Shown here in pieces: positions 17,776 through 29,700 of a stretch of DNA of 56,366 bases. Positions within the stretch are counted from its first letter, which is position 1. Every line of letters begins with the position of its first letter. Location of the stretch: positions 1 through 56,366 of the IMG/VR virus record IMGVR_UViG_3300017781_000011; one strand, 5' to 3'. The position numbers and the translations under genes were made by a program. The notes beneath the pieces were generated by a model. That model saw only the letters and a program-made list of their open reading frames with translations. It did not search any database and was not told the origin of the DNA. This stretch comes from a virus.

Positions 17776-20522
17776 TGTCAAAGTATTCATATTTAAGGTT
17801 TTTTAATGGAGTTGAGAATGAATTAAATCTCGACTATAATACTACTAATGAAAGATGGAGCGGTGTTGTATATTTACCTGAAGTATCAGTAGGCTTATAT
17901 GAGACTTTTAACTTATTTATATTAGAAGAGCTTGTAGATCCTACAGGTTATGTTGTATATGGTAGACCTGTTTCTGAAAATAGTAATGGTAGTAATTTTA
18001 AATTTAGTTGGAAAGCTGACAGATATTCAAGTGAAGATATTTTTATTTATGGAACACAATTAGAAGATAACGTTGTAAAAGTACAAAATTTAGATGGTTT
18101 AAATATTCAAGTCTTAGATCACACAGACGTTGTTTCAGTCGTTGCTGGTTTAAAAACAGTAAATGATTTTACAAACAATGCAATTCAAGCAAATATTGCT
18201 CTTTCATCTCAGTCTGAAAAAAGACACGAAAGAACATTAATAATTACAGATGATAGCGATGGCCATATAGTTGCTGAAATAATAATTTATGGAGAGACTG
18301 TAGGAGAAGACGAAAGAATGAGAGACCTACTACAAAATTTAGGTGCTACTCTTGATGATGGTGATTTTATAATTTTTAAAGAGCACGATATTAATGAGAT
18401 GGGAATCGATTGGATGCTCATGAATAAAAAGAGAAAGGAGCTACTTTTAGAATTACATAATATTAAACCTTTTGTTGGAACTTATAAAGCTGTATTAAAT
18501 GCAATTGATTTTTTCGGTTATAATAATATTACACTTAAAGAATATTGGCTAAATATAAACCAAGACAGCGATAGTTTTGGAAAGTTAAAAGCAGTTTCAG
18601 TTCCAGATAAAAATGCCGGCTTTAGTTATAAGAAAAGAAAGCAATTTAATTTGCCTTCGACTACAATGAAGAAAACAAGTCGTTTTTCTTTAGTCTACAA
18701 ATTAAACGAGCCTAACGGTACATTTGACTATTGGGATATTCCTAACGTTGATGAAGTATTTGACTTTACACCAGAAGAAATTTTAATTAAATTATATGGT
18801 CTTAAAAATAAACTTCAAAAGGAATATCTTCCACTTCAAGCTAAAATTGTAGATATTACAGGAGAAGGAAGTTATTTTGATCAGAAGAATTTAAACGTTT
18901 GGAATAATCAACAGCCTATTGTTTCGTTTAATGAAGGTAAAGATGTTGAATTTAAAGTATATCCTGAAAATAAACAACTTTATATTGAAGACTATGCACT
19001 TGTATCTAGCAATGGTATTATAATAAACAATGTAAATTTTGAGCCAATAGACTTAAGTGGATTTGGAGACTTAAATGAAACGGAATATGAAACGTTATTG
19101 TCTGACTTTGAAACATTTTATAATAATTACTATATAAATAAAAAGGAAACTTTTAACAACGATACTCCTGGAGAACATTCAGTTCCAGTTGGAGCTCCTA
19201 TAATTTTAGAATGTACATCTCTTCCACATGAATGGGAATTTGCTAATTTTACTTGGTTTGATGCAATTGATCCTACAATTACTTGGAATGAGTGGTGGAA
19301 GCAACATGTGTATGAATTGGAATGGGTAGTTACTGGGCCTAATAATTATTCGCAATCTTTTAGAGGCAGAATTGGTTACTATGAAGCTGATGGAACTTTT
19401 CACCCTGGATATTTAAGGTTTCCAATGATTGTTCCATTTGAAGGAAATTATAATGTAGAACTAAGAATGTATGACCTTCAAGGATTTATGAGCTTTAGAA
19501 AAGAATCAGAATTTTTTAATGTAAAGGTAAAACCTCTTGAAATATACGGAATATATCAATGGAAAGAAGATACTCAATGGAAAGACTGGAAGACTCAATG
19601 GAGTAAAAGTGGAGGCTATTGGGATGTTGCTTCTGAAAATTTACAAAAAGTACAAGATAGCTTTCAATCTTTATATCTTACAATGGATAGGGCTAATTAT
19701 ATTAATGATGATTCTCAAGGAAAGATATTTAGTACAGTAAGGAGATACATTGATACAGATTTATCTAATCCAACTGGCTATGCTGAAACTACAGGCCCTT
19801 ATAATTGGGATGAAATGGAAAATGTAAGATGGGTTGATGGAAAATATAATTGGTGGAACGCTACAAGGATTGGAATGGATTTAACTTCAAGTTTTAAAAT
19901 TGACGACATTCAACAAAATAGCGTTTTAACTATTACTCATAAAAGCACATCAACTAATTTAATTGAAACGGGAAATCACATGATAGTGGCTAATACTCCT
20001 ACTGGAAATACTGATATTGTAGGTTGGCAAGGAATAGCAGATGAGTTAAATGCATCTACTAATCCTATTATAAGTAAATTTAACTATAATCCTGTATTTG
20101 AAGATACAGATGACGATGGAACTAATGATGTATTTTTATTTATGTTATGTGTAGGTAAAGGTTATTCTAGAACATATAATTTTGAAACGGTTGAACTCAC
20201 AAATGGAAATGTTTTAGGAGAAGTACATTATGTAAATTATAATCCGACCTTTGATACTGTTAGGATAATTAACGGCAGCGCAGAAGTAGAAAGATCAACA
20301 CATGTTACATTTGCTTTAGATAAATCTCAAATGGCAGGTATTAAAAGACCTGTGTGGAAGATATATAAAGATAGTAGTCAAATAGAACGTGATATATATT
20401 ATGATAATATGTGGTTGACGTATATCTTTAAGGAAGCAGGTTCTTACAGAATTTCAGCTGAGGTTGAAGATACTAATGGCAATACTAATATTGTCGAAAG
20501 AAATATGATAATTGTAAAATAA
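17775..20522 (+). CDS. 7: gp7-like baseplate wedge protein (tentative)
   Basis: A 915-residue protein directly downstream of gp6, the place of gene 7 in T4 (gp7 is 1032 residues). Residues 205-255 contain ELLLELHNIKPFVGTYKAVL and AIDFFGYNNITLKEYW, which read like the helical core of gp7 / tail protein I that binds gp6. The C-terminal half is Trp-rich beta sandwich with PKD/Ig-like features (SEFFNVKVKPLEIYG; ITHKSTSTNLIETG; the final SYRISAEVEDTNGNTNIVER). The gp7 assignment combines position and this one motif. Confidence 0.5.
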   Translation: MSKYSYLRFFNGVENELNLDYNTTNERWSGVVYLPEVSVGLYETFNLFILEELVDPTGYVVYGRPVSENSNGSNFKFSWKADRYSSEDIFIYGTQLEDNVVKVQNLDGLNIQVLDHTDVVSVVAGLKTVNDFTNNAIQANIALSSQSEKRHERTLIITDDSDGHIVAEIIIYGETVGEDERMRDLLQNLGATLDDGDFIIFKEHDINEMGIDWMLMNKKRKELLLELHNIKPFVGTYKAVLNAIDFFGYNNITLKEYWLNINQDSDSFGKLKAVSVPDKNAGFSYKKRKQFNLPSTTMKKTSRFSLVYKLNEPNGTFDYWDIPNVDEVFDFTPEEILIKLYGLKNKLQKEYLPLQAKIVDITGEGSYFDQKNLNVWNNQQPIVSFNEGKDVEFKVYPENKQLYIEDYALVSSNGIIINNVNFEPIDLSGFGDLNETEYETLLSDFETFYNNYYINKKETFNNDTPGEHSVPVGAPIILECTSLPHEWEFANFTWFDAIDPTITWNEWWKQHVYELEWVVTGPNNYSQSFRGRIGYYEADGTFHPGYLRFPMIVPFEGNYNVELRMYDLQGFMSFRKESEFFNVKVKPLEIYGIYQWKEDTQWKDWKTQWSKSGGYWDVASENLQKVQDSFQSLYLTMDRANYINDDSQGKIFSTVRRYIDTDLSNPTGYAETTGPYNWDEMENVRWVDGKYNWWNATRIGMDLTSSFKIDDIQQNSVLTITHKSTSTNLIETGNHMIVANTPTGNTDIVGWQGIADELNASTNPIISKFNYNPVFEDTDDDGTNDVFLFMLCVGKGYSRTYNFETVELTNGNVLGEVHYVNYNPTFDTVRIINGSAEVERSTHVTFALDKSQMAGIKRPVWKIYKDSSQIERDIYYDNMWLTYIFKEAGSYRISAEVEDTNGNTNIVERNMIIVK

Positions 20523-20534
20523 AAAAATAAAACT

Positions 20535-21071
20535 ATGGCGGTTACAGAAATTTTAGGAACAGATTCTCTTTCTTCATCAAGAATTACTCTAAATGATAAT
20601 TTCACAACAATAGAAGATGAAATAACGAATTTAAAGGGATATTTGGATCCAACTGCTGCAACTCTTTCAGGAGTTACAGTAGCAACAAGTCAACTCACGG
20701 TTGGTGCAAGCGTTTTAAACGCTTCGTCTGCTACTATTGGAGTTGCAACTACTATTAGTGCTAATGTAACACTTGGTGCTAGTGTTATTAAATCAGGAAT
20801 TAGTGGAACAAGCTCTGCTGGTTTAACTACATTACCAGCTACATTAGCTCATTCAACTTATTTTGTTGATGCTACTGCACAAATTGCATTGGCAGCGGGT
20901 ACAATAGCTGGACAAGAAATAACATTAATAGCACAGGTGAGTGGAGATATTGAAGCAACAAATGTTGCAGGTGCAGCTTCAATTACTTTAGCACAAAACG
21001 GAACATTAACTTTAAGATCTGATGGTACTAGTTGGTACATTATTGGTTCTTATGGTGCAACTATTGCTTAA
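20535..21071 (+). CDS. Short beta-repeat virion protein
   Basis: A 178-residue protein. After an N-terminal helix (SSRITLNDNFTTIEDEITNL), residues 45-100 are Ala/Ser/Thr/Val repeats (VTVATSQLTVGASVLNASSA in part), and the C-terminus is a compact beta domain ending RSDGTSWYIIGSYG. That ending is common in small fibre-tip or decoration proteins. Unusually Ala-rich next to its neighbours. Probably a tail-associated protein or short fibre; which one is not clear. Confidence 0.5.
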   Translation: MAVTEILGTDSLSSSRITLNDNFTTIEDEITNLKGYLDPTAATLSGVTVATSQLTVGASVLNASSATIGVATTISANVTLGASVIKSGISGTSSAGLTTLPATLAHSTYFVDATAQIALAAGTIAGQEITLIAQVSGDIEATNVAGAASITLAQNGTLTLRSDGTSWYIIGSYGATIA

Positions 21072-21088
21072 AAATAAACTTATTATAA

Positions 21089-23035
21089 ATGGCTACACCA
21101 TTAGTTAGAACGCCGCAAATACAGGGAGGAACAATGTACGCTTTTGCAAGTGGTACAAGAGATTTGACTCGAGCTTTTCAAAATCCAGATATTAAATTTG
21201 AATTTAGTAAATATGCTTTATTAGACATTCCAAATTTTGAAGAGTCTGTAAATGGCAAAAATACAGTTGATTTTGATCAAATGTTAGACTATAGCAATGT
21301 AGCTTATTCTCCAGTTGGAAATGCTGGACATGACTTTGCAATTACATTTCAAAATTATGCTCTTAACTTAGAAGAAGAGCTATTACAAGATGATGACTTT
21401 GACAGTACATTGTATGGATCAGATGCTGAACAAATATTTTTTAAGTGGTTACATAAAATGGGTGCGATCAGATTTAAAACCGCCGATTCAACTGAAGCAA
21501 CCCTGTCAGGTTTAACTACTGAAGAATTAAATGCAACAGGCACTGGTACAGACTATGATAGAGTAGTTAAATACTTAGGAAGCATTGATGTTGGTAACGA
21601 TATTCAATATAAAGGCAACGCCTACCATGAAGTATACATTAACGTACCGTCATCCATTGGCTACACGCCAACAGTTTTATTTAATTCTAAAACATATAAC
21701 ACCACGGCTAACAAGGTTTATCCTGAGGCAACAATCAGTGGCAGAAACGGACAGACACATCCTGACGTTAACATGGATTTAGAAACTTTAGTTGATACAG
21801 TAGATACTTCTGATCCACAAAACTTAATTCCTTATTATGATATTGATATAAATTCAACTCCTAATTTTGGAATTGATTGGACAGCAGGTGACTATCATGC
21901 TATTGCAACTAATTCAGATCTTAATACTTTACAAGATTATGCTAAACAAGGTGGAGACTTTAGGTTTAATGCAATTCTCGTTTATTATGATTTATACAGT
22001 GAATCAGTACCTGCAAATAGAGAAACTAATCTATATGGTATATTAATATTAGATAATCCTCAAGATAATCCTGGAGCAGCAAACAGTTCTTACATTCCTG
22101 AACTTATTAAATATAAGCCAAATGAAATTACTGGCTTAAATGGAAATGCATTTGGTCTTAAATTAAATATTAAATTTAATTCATCTCTTGATAATGTTGG
22201 TGTTGAAGTAAATATCAATGACTTTACAACATTCTCAATGGATTTATTCATGGATACGACAAGTGCCTTAGAGAATGCTGGTAAATTATTATCGGATGCA
22301 AATGCTAGATATAGTAGAATTAAAGGTAGAGTTGATGAATTAGAAAACTTAGTAATGTCAATGGATTCAAGTACTGAATTACTTAGTAGAATAACTCAAT
22401 TAGAAACAGAATTTCAAAATACATCTGTTAATTTAGCAGATAGCAATAGTCTTTTACAATTAATCACAAATGCAAATCAAAGAATTAATCAACTCATAGA
22501 TGGTACTATCCCGTCAGAAGTACAATATAATGTTGATGTTCTTTTCAATGGACCTGGCATTATCGTTGATAAAACAGTTCCTAACAAAATTAAAATTAAA
22601 AATGATTTAAAAGCTTATGTATTTGGAAAGCCATTTTTATGGAATGAAAGTACATTAACCGTTTCTAATGAAATTACAAGTTCAAATCAATATGATCCAG
22701 CTAATGCAACTGGCTTTGGTGTTTGGACAAGACTTAAAGAATTTTCTAACCAACTGAGACTTGCAGGTAAAACTACTACTCAGGCGGCTGATAATAATAT
22801 TAATATATACATAGATGATAAACTTATAAAATGGCAAGATGGTCAAAGTTATAAGGTTGTTTTTGAAGCATTAGACTTAAATAGCAACAACATCAATATT
22901 TACACAAACTATTCCAATAGTTTTAATACACTTATTGGAAGTGTTTCAAGTGCATCGGTTGGAAGCAACCCATACTTTGAAATAGTTTGTACAAATGCGG
23001 CAACGTATGAATTTGAAATAGACATTATAAGATAA
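21089..23035 (+). CDS. Large baseplate/tail structural protein with coiled coil
   Basis: A 648-residue protein. The N-terminus (MATPLVRTPQIQGGTMYAFA, then RDLTRAFQNPDIKFEFSKYA) is a conserved-looking virion start. Residues 395-480 form a coiled coil (YSRIKGRVDELENLVMSMDS, then ELLSRITQLETEF), followed by a beta domain. The order, extended N-terminal arm, coiled coil and C-terminal domain, suits a trimeric baseplate fibre or connector such as T4 gp9, gp10 or gp11, but I see no specific match. About 60 bases on each side of the region 21600-21780 have clearly higher GC than the neighbours. Confidence 0.6.
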   Translation: MATPLVRTPQIQGGTMYAFASGTRDLTRAFQNPDIKFEFSKYALLDIPNFEESVNGKNTVDFDQMLDYSNVAYSPVGNAGHDFAITFQNYALNLEEELLQDDDFDSTLYGSDAEQIFFKWLHKMGAIRFKTADSTEATLSGLTTEELNATGTGTDYDRVVKYLGSIDVGNDIQYKGNAYHEVYINVPSSIGYTPTVLFNSKTYNTTANKVYPEATISGRNGQTHPDVNMDLETLVDTVDTSDPQNLIPYYDIDINSTPNFGIDWTAGDYHAIATNSDLNTLQDYAKQGGDFRFNAILVYYDLYSESVPANRETNLYGILILDNPQDNPGAANSSYIPELIKYKPNEITGLNGNAFGLKLNIKFNSSLDNVGVEVNINDFTTFSMDLFMDTTSALENAGKLLSDANARYSRIKGRVDELENLVMSMDSSTELLSRITQLETEFQNTSVNLADSNSLLQLITNANQRINQLIDGTIPSEVQYNVDVLFNGPGIIVDKTVPNKIKIKNDLKAYVFGKPFLWNESTLTVSNEITSSNQYDPANATGFGVWTRLKEFSNQLRLAGKTTTQAADNNINIYIDDKLIKWQDGQSYKVVFEALDLNSNNINIYTNYSNSFNTLIGSVSSASVGSNPYFEIVCTNAATYEFEIDIIR

Positions 23036-23038
23036 TAA

Positions 23039-26000
23039 ATGGACACACAAAACTCATTTTCTGGAATAATTAAGCAATTCACACAAATGAATGCCAATGC
23101 GTTAGAAACTTTCGAACGTATTAATGAGGCAATTACTAGTGAAAAGGATTCAATTACAGTTTCAGTAGACCTTTTTGGTACACCGGATGATGATGGTGTT
23201 ACTACAATTAAAACTTATCAAATACCATCATTTGGTTTTATTGATAGAGAAATAAAAAGATTAGAAAATAATATTAAAGCACTAAGTGGCGTTGGAACTG
23301 CAGATGCAACTGTTCAAATGCCAGATGGTAGTTTTAAAAAGATTATTTCAAGAAAACTTAAAACTCCAGCAAATGATTTAACTTCCCTTGCTCTTCCTAC
23401 AGAGTTTGAAACTACTGATAATGACTTCTTTGAAGATTATTTAAACCCGTTATTAACGGTTAAATTTGATGTTAGTGGTCAAATAGCCGCTGATACTGAG
23501 AGAGTTTTAGTAAAAAGATATATTTTCCAAACTAACGATGAATTTGCTGCAGCATATTTCGATGACAATTATAAAAACGTAGATGAAATAAACTATCAAA
23601 CGTTTGTTAATGATTTAGTAAGTAATGGAGCAAATGCAACAATTGATGAGCAGGTTAGAGACTTGCCATTTAAATCAACTCAATTTTATGGAGGTTTTGA
23701 TGTATTGGCAGTTGAAGATGCTGAGAGAGAATTCATAGTTGATGGAGAGCCAGTAATTAGATCAGTAAAATTATACACTTTAAATAAATTAACTTATACT
23801 GATGGAGAAAAAGCATTAAAAGATACTGAATTTATTTCAATCGGAGATGAGCTATTAGTAAACAGCGGAAACAATAACACAAGATATAGAGTTCAAAACG
23901 TATACAACGGAACTGGTCAAGTTGAATTAAGATTAACTGAAGGTTTTGATAGTATTAAAATAGGTTCTGATCAATTAAGAATTTATAAGGCATTAGAAAA
24001 TACAGTTGCACTAGGTATTAATGTTGGTTTTGATGAAAGACAAGTAGTATTCTTTAAATCAATTGATCCAGATTCTAAAATTATTGCAGAAAACTGGTCA
24101 CCTGGTGTAGGTTTTTACTCAAATGATTTAACGATTGAAAGTCAAACAGGAGGAACTCAAACATTATCTGCATTTTACAGAGACAGTGTTGCTGATTTTG
24201 GTCAATTTATTAAATCATTAAAAGAAGATTTTATTCCACCAGCAACTGTTGGTATTACTCCAGACCCAGTATTGTTAGATGCTACTAATTTTCAAGTAGT
24301 ACAAATTAATACTCACTTAACGGAGAATGACGCATTTGATAGCATAAAGAAATTAAACAGTGATAAAATTACAATTAGTGAAAGTATTAAGAAATTAGAT
24401 GACACTATTGTAAGTAAGAGGGGTGAGATAGCAACTAAGAAATATAAGTCTGAAATTGAAAAAAGTAAAGACAAAAATAACTTAAATACACTTATTGAAA
24501 AAAGAAGTGGAGAAGCACAATTATATTCTTCTGTTGTAAATCAAATCCAAAGTATTAGTTCAGATCAAAATGTAAAAGACATCAAGCCTAAATTTAGAGT
24601 TAGAGGTTTTTGGAAAATACCTGAAGCTAAAACGAACGCAGATACACTTCCACAAGAAATTATAAAATTTACTATTCAATATAGATATGTTTCTGCAAGT
24701 GGCAAAACAAGCAATATTGAACAAATTCCATTTACACAAGATAATAAAACAACAACTGCAAGTTTTTCAAACTGGAATCAATATGAGACTCCTACTAGAA
24801 AAAGACAAAGAGATGTAATTACTGGTAAATATATTTGGATAACTGAAAGCGTTGAAGATGGTCAAGAAGTAAATTTTAATCAATTAGATTTACCAATTAA
24901 TCTTGGAGAAAATGTTGAAATTAGAATGAAAGCAGTTTCAGAAGCTGGTTATCCTTCTAATCCTATAACTTCTGACTGGAGTGAAACTATTTTAGTTCAA
25001 TTTCCAGAAGGAATGTTAGATACTACTGACATTATTAATCTTGTAGATGAAAACAGTAAAGAAACTACTTATGTAAAACTTGTTGAGGAATTAGATTCTA
25101 AAGGAGTTTATACACACATTGCTGATAGTTTTAGTGCTAATGAAAAATATTTTGTACATGGTGCATCTGCAATTGCATCTGGATTTTTATCTTCTGAACA
25201 AGCTCCTATTAGTCTTTTTGATAAATTAATAGATTTACAAAGAGAAATAGAAAGCCTTAGAGAACAATTAGAAAATGCAGAAGGAGAATTAAAAGTAACT
25301 ATTGTAGATGAAGAAGGAAATACTACTGCAATTGATGCAAATTCAACTACAAGACTATTTGCTGGTTATTATGTAAATGAGGTTGCCGATCTAAATATTA
25401 AGAAAGGGCATATTGTAACTAAGACATTTAAACTATTATTAGAAAATAGTAAAGCGACTGATCTTGAATTAATCGCAAGAATGATAGGTAAAAGAGATGA
25501 GTCTGTACATCAATCATCTACTGTTGGAAACGAAGTTGATTTTGAAATGGGAACTCATAACTATAATACAGGAAGTATTGTATTAGCTGATAGAATTCAA
25601 AACGATACTTATTATACAGTTGAAGGTAAATATGATTTAGTTCCAATACAATATCAAAACATTTCGAGCGATGAATTAGCAGAATATCACAATGACGATG
25701 CTCCTTTTCAATCTGCTCAACAAAAAGGTCAATTTATTTATAGTAGATTTATGGATGTTGCTGGTGAAAAAGCAATGTATTCAACTTCTCCTCTTGATCT
25801 TTTAACTGGAACTACTAATAAGTCTGATTCAATTGCTGAAGGTACTCCTGCATTTGAATATTATGGACAAAAGGCCACAGGAACTGCAGGTTCTCTAACT
25901 AGTGATTTTATATGGGCAGGAGAACATGAAACAAATGGAGATCCTAAAGTAATTGTATTAGATACTACTCTTTCTAATCAAAAATTTGACGATGGGGAAA

Positions 26001-26662
26001 CTACAGTTTCACCTGATTACGATCAAAATATTTATGTACATAAAGATCACCCTAATATTGCAGCCGGATTTAATTCAAGTGATCCTACAAGCCCTACTTG
26101 GATAGCTAATTATACATCGATGGCTAAGTTTGCAACATTAAGATCAGATGGAAATCCATATTTTCAATTACAAACTCCATATAGAAAGGGTAGAGATTTT
26201 GGTAGAACAGTAAAAATGTCTTTTGAAGATAACGATCAATTTTTACTAGGTGGTAAGTCATGTGGTTCATACCTATTTTTATCTCCTACAAGAATTGGAA
26301 ATTTATCAGTTGATGGAGATAACAAATTTGGAAAAAGAACTATTGGTAAATTAGACAGTAAGCAAGTAAATTCTACGAGTAGTAAAGCACCTAGTATAGC
26401 AATAGACGTTGTATTCCAATACAGAATGACTGATTATTTTGGAGTTACTACAGCAGGTGTTGATACATCAGACGGTAGACTGGCTGGAATGAATACTACT
26501 AAAATAGCAAACTTAACTTACTCTAAGAAAATAGGTATCGATTTATTTGATTCTTTTGATAATCAGTTTTCATTTGATTTAGAAGTATTTGCAAAATACA
26601 AGCCTAGAGGATTTAACTTAAATAATACGAAAACAGTTAGACTTCAAAAGCCTATACCATAG
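23039..26662 (+). CDS. Very large tail/baseplate protein with fibronectin-like region
   Basis: A 1207-residue protein starting three bases after the upstream stop. Residues 1-30 resemble a helical attachment segment (GIIKQFTQMNANALETFERI). A coiled coil lies at about residues 430-500 (KLNSDKITISESIKKLDDTI, then EKSKDKNNLNTLIEKRSGE). Residues 520-670 look like a fibronectin type III-like sandwich (FTIQYRYVSASGKTSNIEQI, then PSNPITSDWSETILVQFPEG). A second coiled coil is at about 730-755 (LFDKLIDLQREIESLREQLE). The C-terminus is beta. Probably a baseplate hub-to-fibre component; no named homologue recognised. Confidence 0.6.
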   Translation: MDTQNSFSGIIKQFTQMNANALETFERINEAITSEKDSITVSVDLFGTPDDDGVTTIKTYQIPSFGFIDREIKRLENNIKALSGVGTADATVQMPDGSFKKIISRKLKTPANDLTSLALPTEFETTDNDFFEDYLNPLLTVKFDVSGQIAADTERVLVKRYIFQTNDEFAAAYFDDNYKNVDEINYQTFVNDLVSNGANATIDEQVRDLPFKSTQFYGGFDVLAVEDAEREFIVDGEPVIRSVKLYTLNKLTYTDGEKALKDTEFISIGDELLVNSGNNNTRYRVQNVYNGTGQVELRLTEGFDSIKIGSDQLRIYKALENTVALGINVGFDERQVVFFKSIDPDSKIIAENWSPGVGFYSNDLTIESQTGGTQTLSAFYRDSVADFGQFIKSLKEDFIPPATVGITPDPVLLDATNFQVVQINTHLTENDAFDSIKKLNSDKITISESIKKLDDTIVSKRGEIATKKYKSEIEKSKDKNNLNTLIEKRSGEAQLYSSVVNQIQSISSDQNVKDIKPKFRVRGFWKIPEAKTNADTLPQEIIKFTIQYRYVSASGKTSNIEQIPFTQDNKTTTASFSNWNQYETPTRKRQRDVITGKYIWITESVEDGQEVNFNQLDLPINLGENVEIRMKAVSEAGYPSNPITSDWSETILVQFPEGMLDTTDIINLVDENSKETTYVKLVEELDSKGVYTHIADSFSANEKYFVHGASAIASGFLSSEQAPISLFDKLIDLQREIESLREQLENAEGELKVTIVDEEGNTTAIDANSTTRLFAGYYVNEVADLNIKKGHIVTKTFKLLLENSKATDLELIARMIGKRDESVHQSSTVGNEVDFEMGTHNYNTGSIVLADRIQNDTYYTVEGKYDLVPIQYQNISSDELAEYHNDDAPFQSAQQKGQFIYSRFMDVAGEKAMYSTSPLDLLTGTTNKSDSIAEGTPAFEYYGQKATGTAGSLTSDFIWAGEHETNGDPKVIVLDTTLSNQKFDDGETTVSPDYDQNIYVHKDHPNIAAGFNSSDPTSPTWIANYTSMAKFATLRSDGNPYFQLQTPYRKGRDFGRTVKMSFEDNDQFLLGGKSCGSYLFLSPTRIGNLSVDGDNKFGKRTIGKLDSKQVNSTSSKAPSIAIDVVFQYRMTDYFGVTTAGVDTSDGRLAGMNTTKIANLTYSKKIGIDLFDSFDNQFSFDLEVFAKYKPRGFNLNNTKTVRLQKPIP

Positions 26663-26678
26663 TCCATGTATTAAAGGT

Positions 26679-26687
26679 GATATATAA
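26679..26687 (+). promoter_or_regulatory. Late-promoter-like GATATATAA
   Basis: GATATATAA in the 61-base gap before the 1581-residue gene. The flanks (AAGGT before, TT after) match the copy at 42588 closely. It lies 36 bases before the ATG at 26724. Confidence 0.6.
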
Positions 26688-26723
26688 TTTTAAGAAATTA
26701 TATGTTTAAAAATAAATAGATTA

Positions 26724-29700
26724 ATGGCTAGAAGTATTAGAACAGATATTGAGAATAATGGCAAGGTAGATCATGTGTCGAGGCCTATTCTTAGGACTAA
26801 TCCATCTCTTTCTACTAATGTTAAATTAATAGTTAGTGATGAGGAGATGTATCTTGAAAGTATTAATGCTTCAAGTCTTTTAGCTAATTCAAATTATAAA
26901 AAATATTTAATTAAAGATAGTGGATCATACTCATATGATCTTGCTAAATTTTGGAGGTTAAATTCTACTCCATTAGATTTAGCATTTAAAACTAAAAGAG
27001 ACTACTCTGATTTTTCAATACTTGACAGTTATGATAAGCAATATGAAGAGTCTTATTCCTATGGTACCTCATTAAACTACTCTAAATTATATGATTATAA
27101 TTATAGAATGTTTGCTCCAATTTGGTTAGATAAAAATATTCCTTCTAAATTTATTATTTATAGAGTGGAAGATCCTATTAACTCTGTTGATTTTGACAAT
27201 AATAATAATTTAAATAGAATTAATGAAATGCTTTCCAAAGCTACATTAATAAAAACAATAGACCTATCAAAAGATAGTAAAATTGGAAAATATCTAAGAA
27301 ATTATGTTAGTGATGATAACTTTCCAAAGTCTCCAATTACCGCTTCTTTTAATAAAGACGAGCAAACTTCTTATAATGGAATTGACTTAATAAAAGGTGG
27401 ATTTGCAAACAAAGGTGAATTCCAATATAAAGATACTATTGATGTAGATAAACCACTAATTGAGTATAATCAATTTATAACAGATGGCTTTTATAGAAAT
27501 TCTTTAGCATGTGCTAATTTAATTAATTTAGAATTTTTATTCGATGATGAAGAAAGTGCAGAGTTTTCTATAAACAGATATTTTGGAATTTATGTAGATG
27601 AACATAAAATAGGAGAAGGTGTTGTTGAAAGTATTAATAGAGATTTAGTTAAGTTTTCAAGCATATCACATGACTTAGACTTAAATGGAAGTGCTGATTA
27701 TCATTCTATTCCTAGTTCTGATTTATATAGTAGAACCCCTATGTTAGGTTGGGTAAAAAGTTTTTCAAACTATCACAATGTAAAAAATGGATCTAAATGG
27801 GACTATTCTAATTTAGAATTAAAAATAGACACAAATAATCAAAATTATAGTCTATTTACAGGAATTAAAAAGACAGAAAGATCGGTTGAACTAACTCAAA
27901 ATAAAGAGGCAGTTTCTGACTTTTTAAAAATAAAGGTAATTGACAATCCTATAGCAGGAGATGAATTTGGACTACATTCTTTAAAAAGACAAAGTTTTGT
28001 AATTTCAGTTGTAAAACATGTTTTTGTTAATTCAGTTATAATAGAAGATACGACTAACGGTTCTCAAATAGATGTATCAGTTGGGGCCGATGAAAAAGAA
28101 ACATTAGAAAATATAATAGATGATTGGAGCTTTAGTAAATATACTCCTACCTTAGAATTTATAGGTGGTAAATATCAAATAAACGTTAAAGAAAACGAAT
28201 ATTTCTTTGAAGAAGATCATAATTTTATTCCAATAAATACCCCTGGCGAAACTATTTTAAAAATAGAAAGAACGTACACTCCTATGAAAATTGTTGAAAA
28301 TACGTTTGTATGTGATAATTCAATTAGTAAAGGTAAATTTTCTAATAATAATTTTTCAGGAAATGGAAGTTTAAATAATGTGGCTAACTCAATTTCTAAC
28401 ATGATAGAATCTCAAACTAGATTTAAAACCGTTTTAGAAGAAAATGTTATTTATATAAAGTCTCCAATAAAAGGTTACAATAGAAAGTTAGTTGCCTTTT
28501 TATTAAAAGCAGGAAACAGTCAATTTTTAGAAATAGAAACTGGAGAAGATGTTTTAAATTCTTTAGATATTTCAAGTGCACACTTATTATCATATACCGC
28601 GTATGTTTTAAAAGGGGGAAGTAATTTAAATGAGTCTATTTACATTAAAGAAGACGATGTTAATCAAATAAACGTAGGCGAATATTTATTAGACATAGAT
28701 AATTCATTTAATAAAATAATAGATATTGTTGAAGATTCTAGAACTATTAATTCTGAATTTAATTTATTAATATTAGAAAATAAAAATAAAGCAATTAGTG
28801 GAGTTTTAAACGTTTATAGAGATTTTAAATTAGAATGGGGTATGTTTAGTGCGTATGACATTTATGATTTTAATTTTGATTTTTACGATACTTCTAATTC
28901 TAATTTAAAAGAGCTTGACTTAGAAGATGATATAGCATACCCTAACTCAAATACTAATCAAGGATTTACGCCAGCATATTCTGATATAGATTCGTTAAAT
29001 TCAGCTAGTTCTGATTATTTTTCAAACCTAGTTCCTATTTTAAATAATGAAACTACAGGTGAATCTATATTAGAAAAAATATATAGTGAATACGATAGAT
29101 TAAAAGAAAATTACACAACTGAATTTTCCACTATTTCTAGGGTTATACCAACAATAAATAAATGGTGTTTAATAGATTCTAAAAATGTTAGAGAAAATCC
29201 ATATTATTTAAATGTTAATGAAGCTTTTGGGGAGTCTAACTTTTCTCCTAATTTAGAAGTAGAAGGCAGGGATGTTAATAAAATGACACATGAATGGTTT
29301 TATATAGACAAGATACCAGGATACGTTGATGTTACAAATAGTAATAATTTATTTAGCTATATTAATTTAGCGAGAGATATTAACGTAAATATAAATGATT
29401 TAAAATCTGTTAATTTTGACTATTTTAAAGCTTATTTTTTAAACACTGGTCAGTTTGATATTTCTACAAACTCTACATTTAATAAACAAGAAGTTTCTAA
29501 AAAATATTCAATAATGGATGGGGGTAGCATACAAAGTTTTGCATCTACTATATTTAAAGGATTAAAGTTTACTCCTAAAATTAGAAAAGATTTAAATCAA
29601 AGTTTAACTAAAGAATTTATAAAGAATAAAGAGTTTAATGGGTATAGGTTTTCTACTTGTTTAATTACAAATTTTGATGCTAGTCTTCCAAATGACTTAA

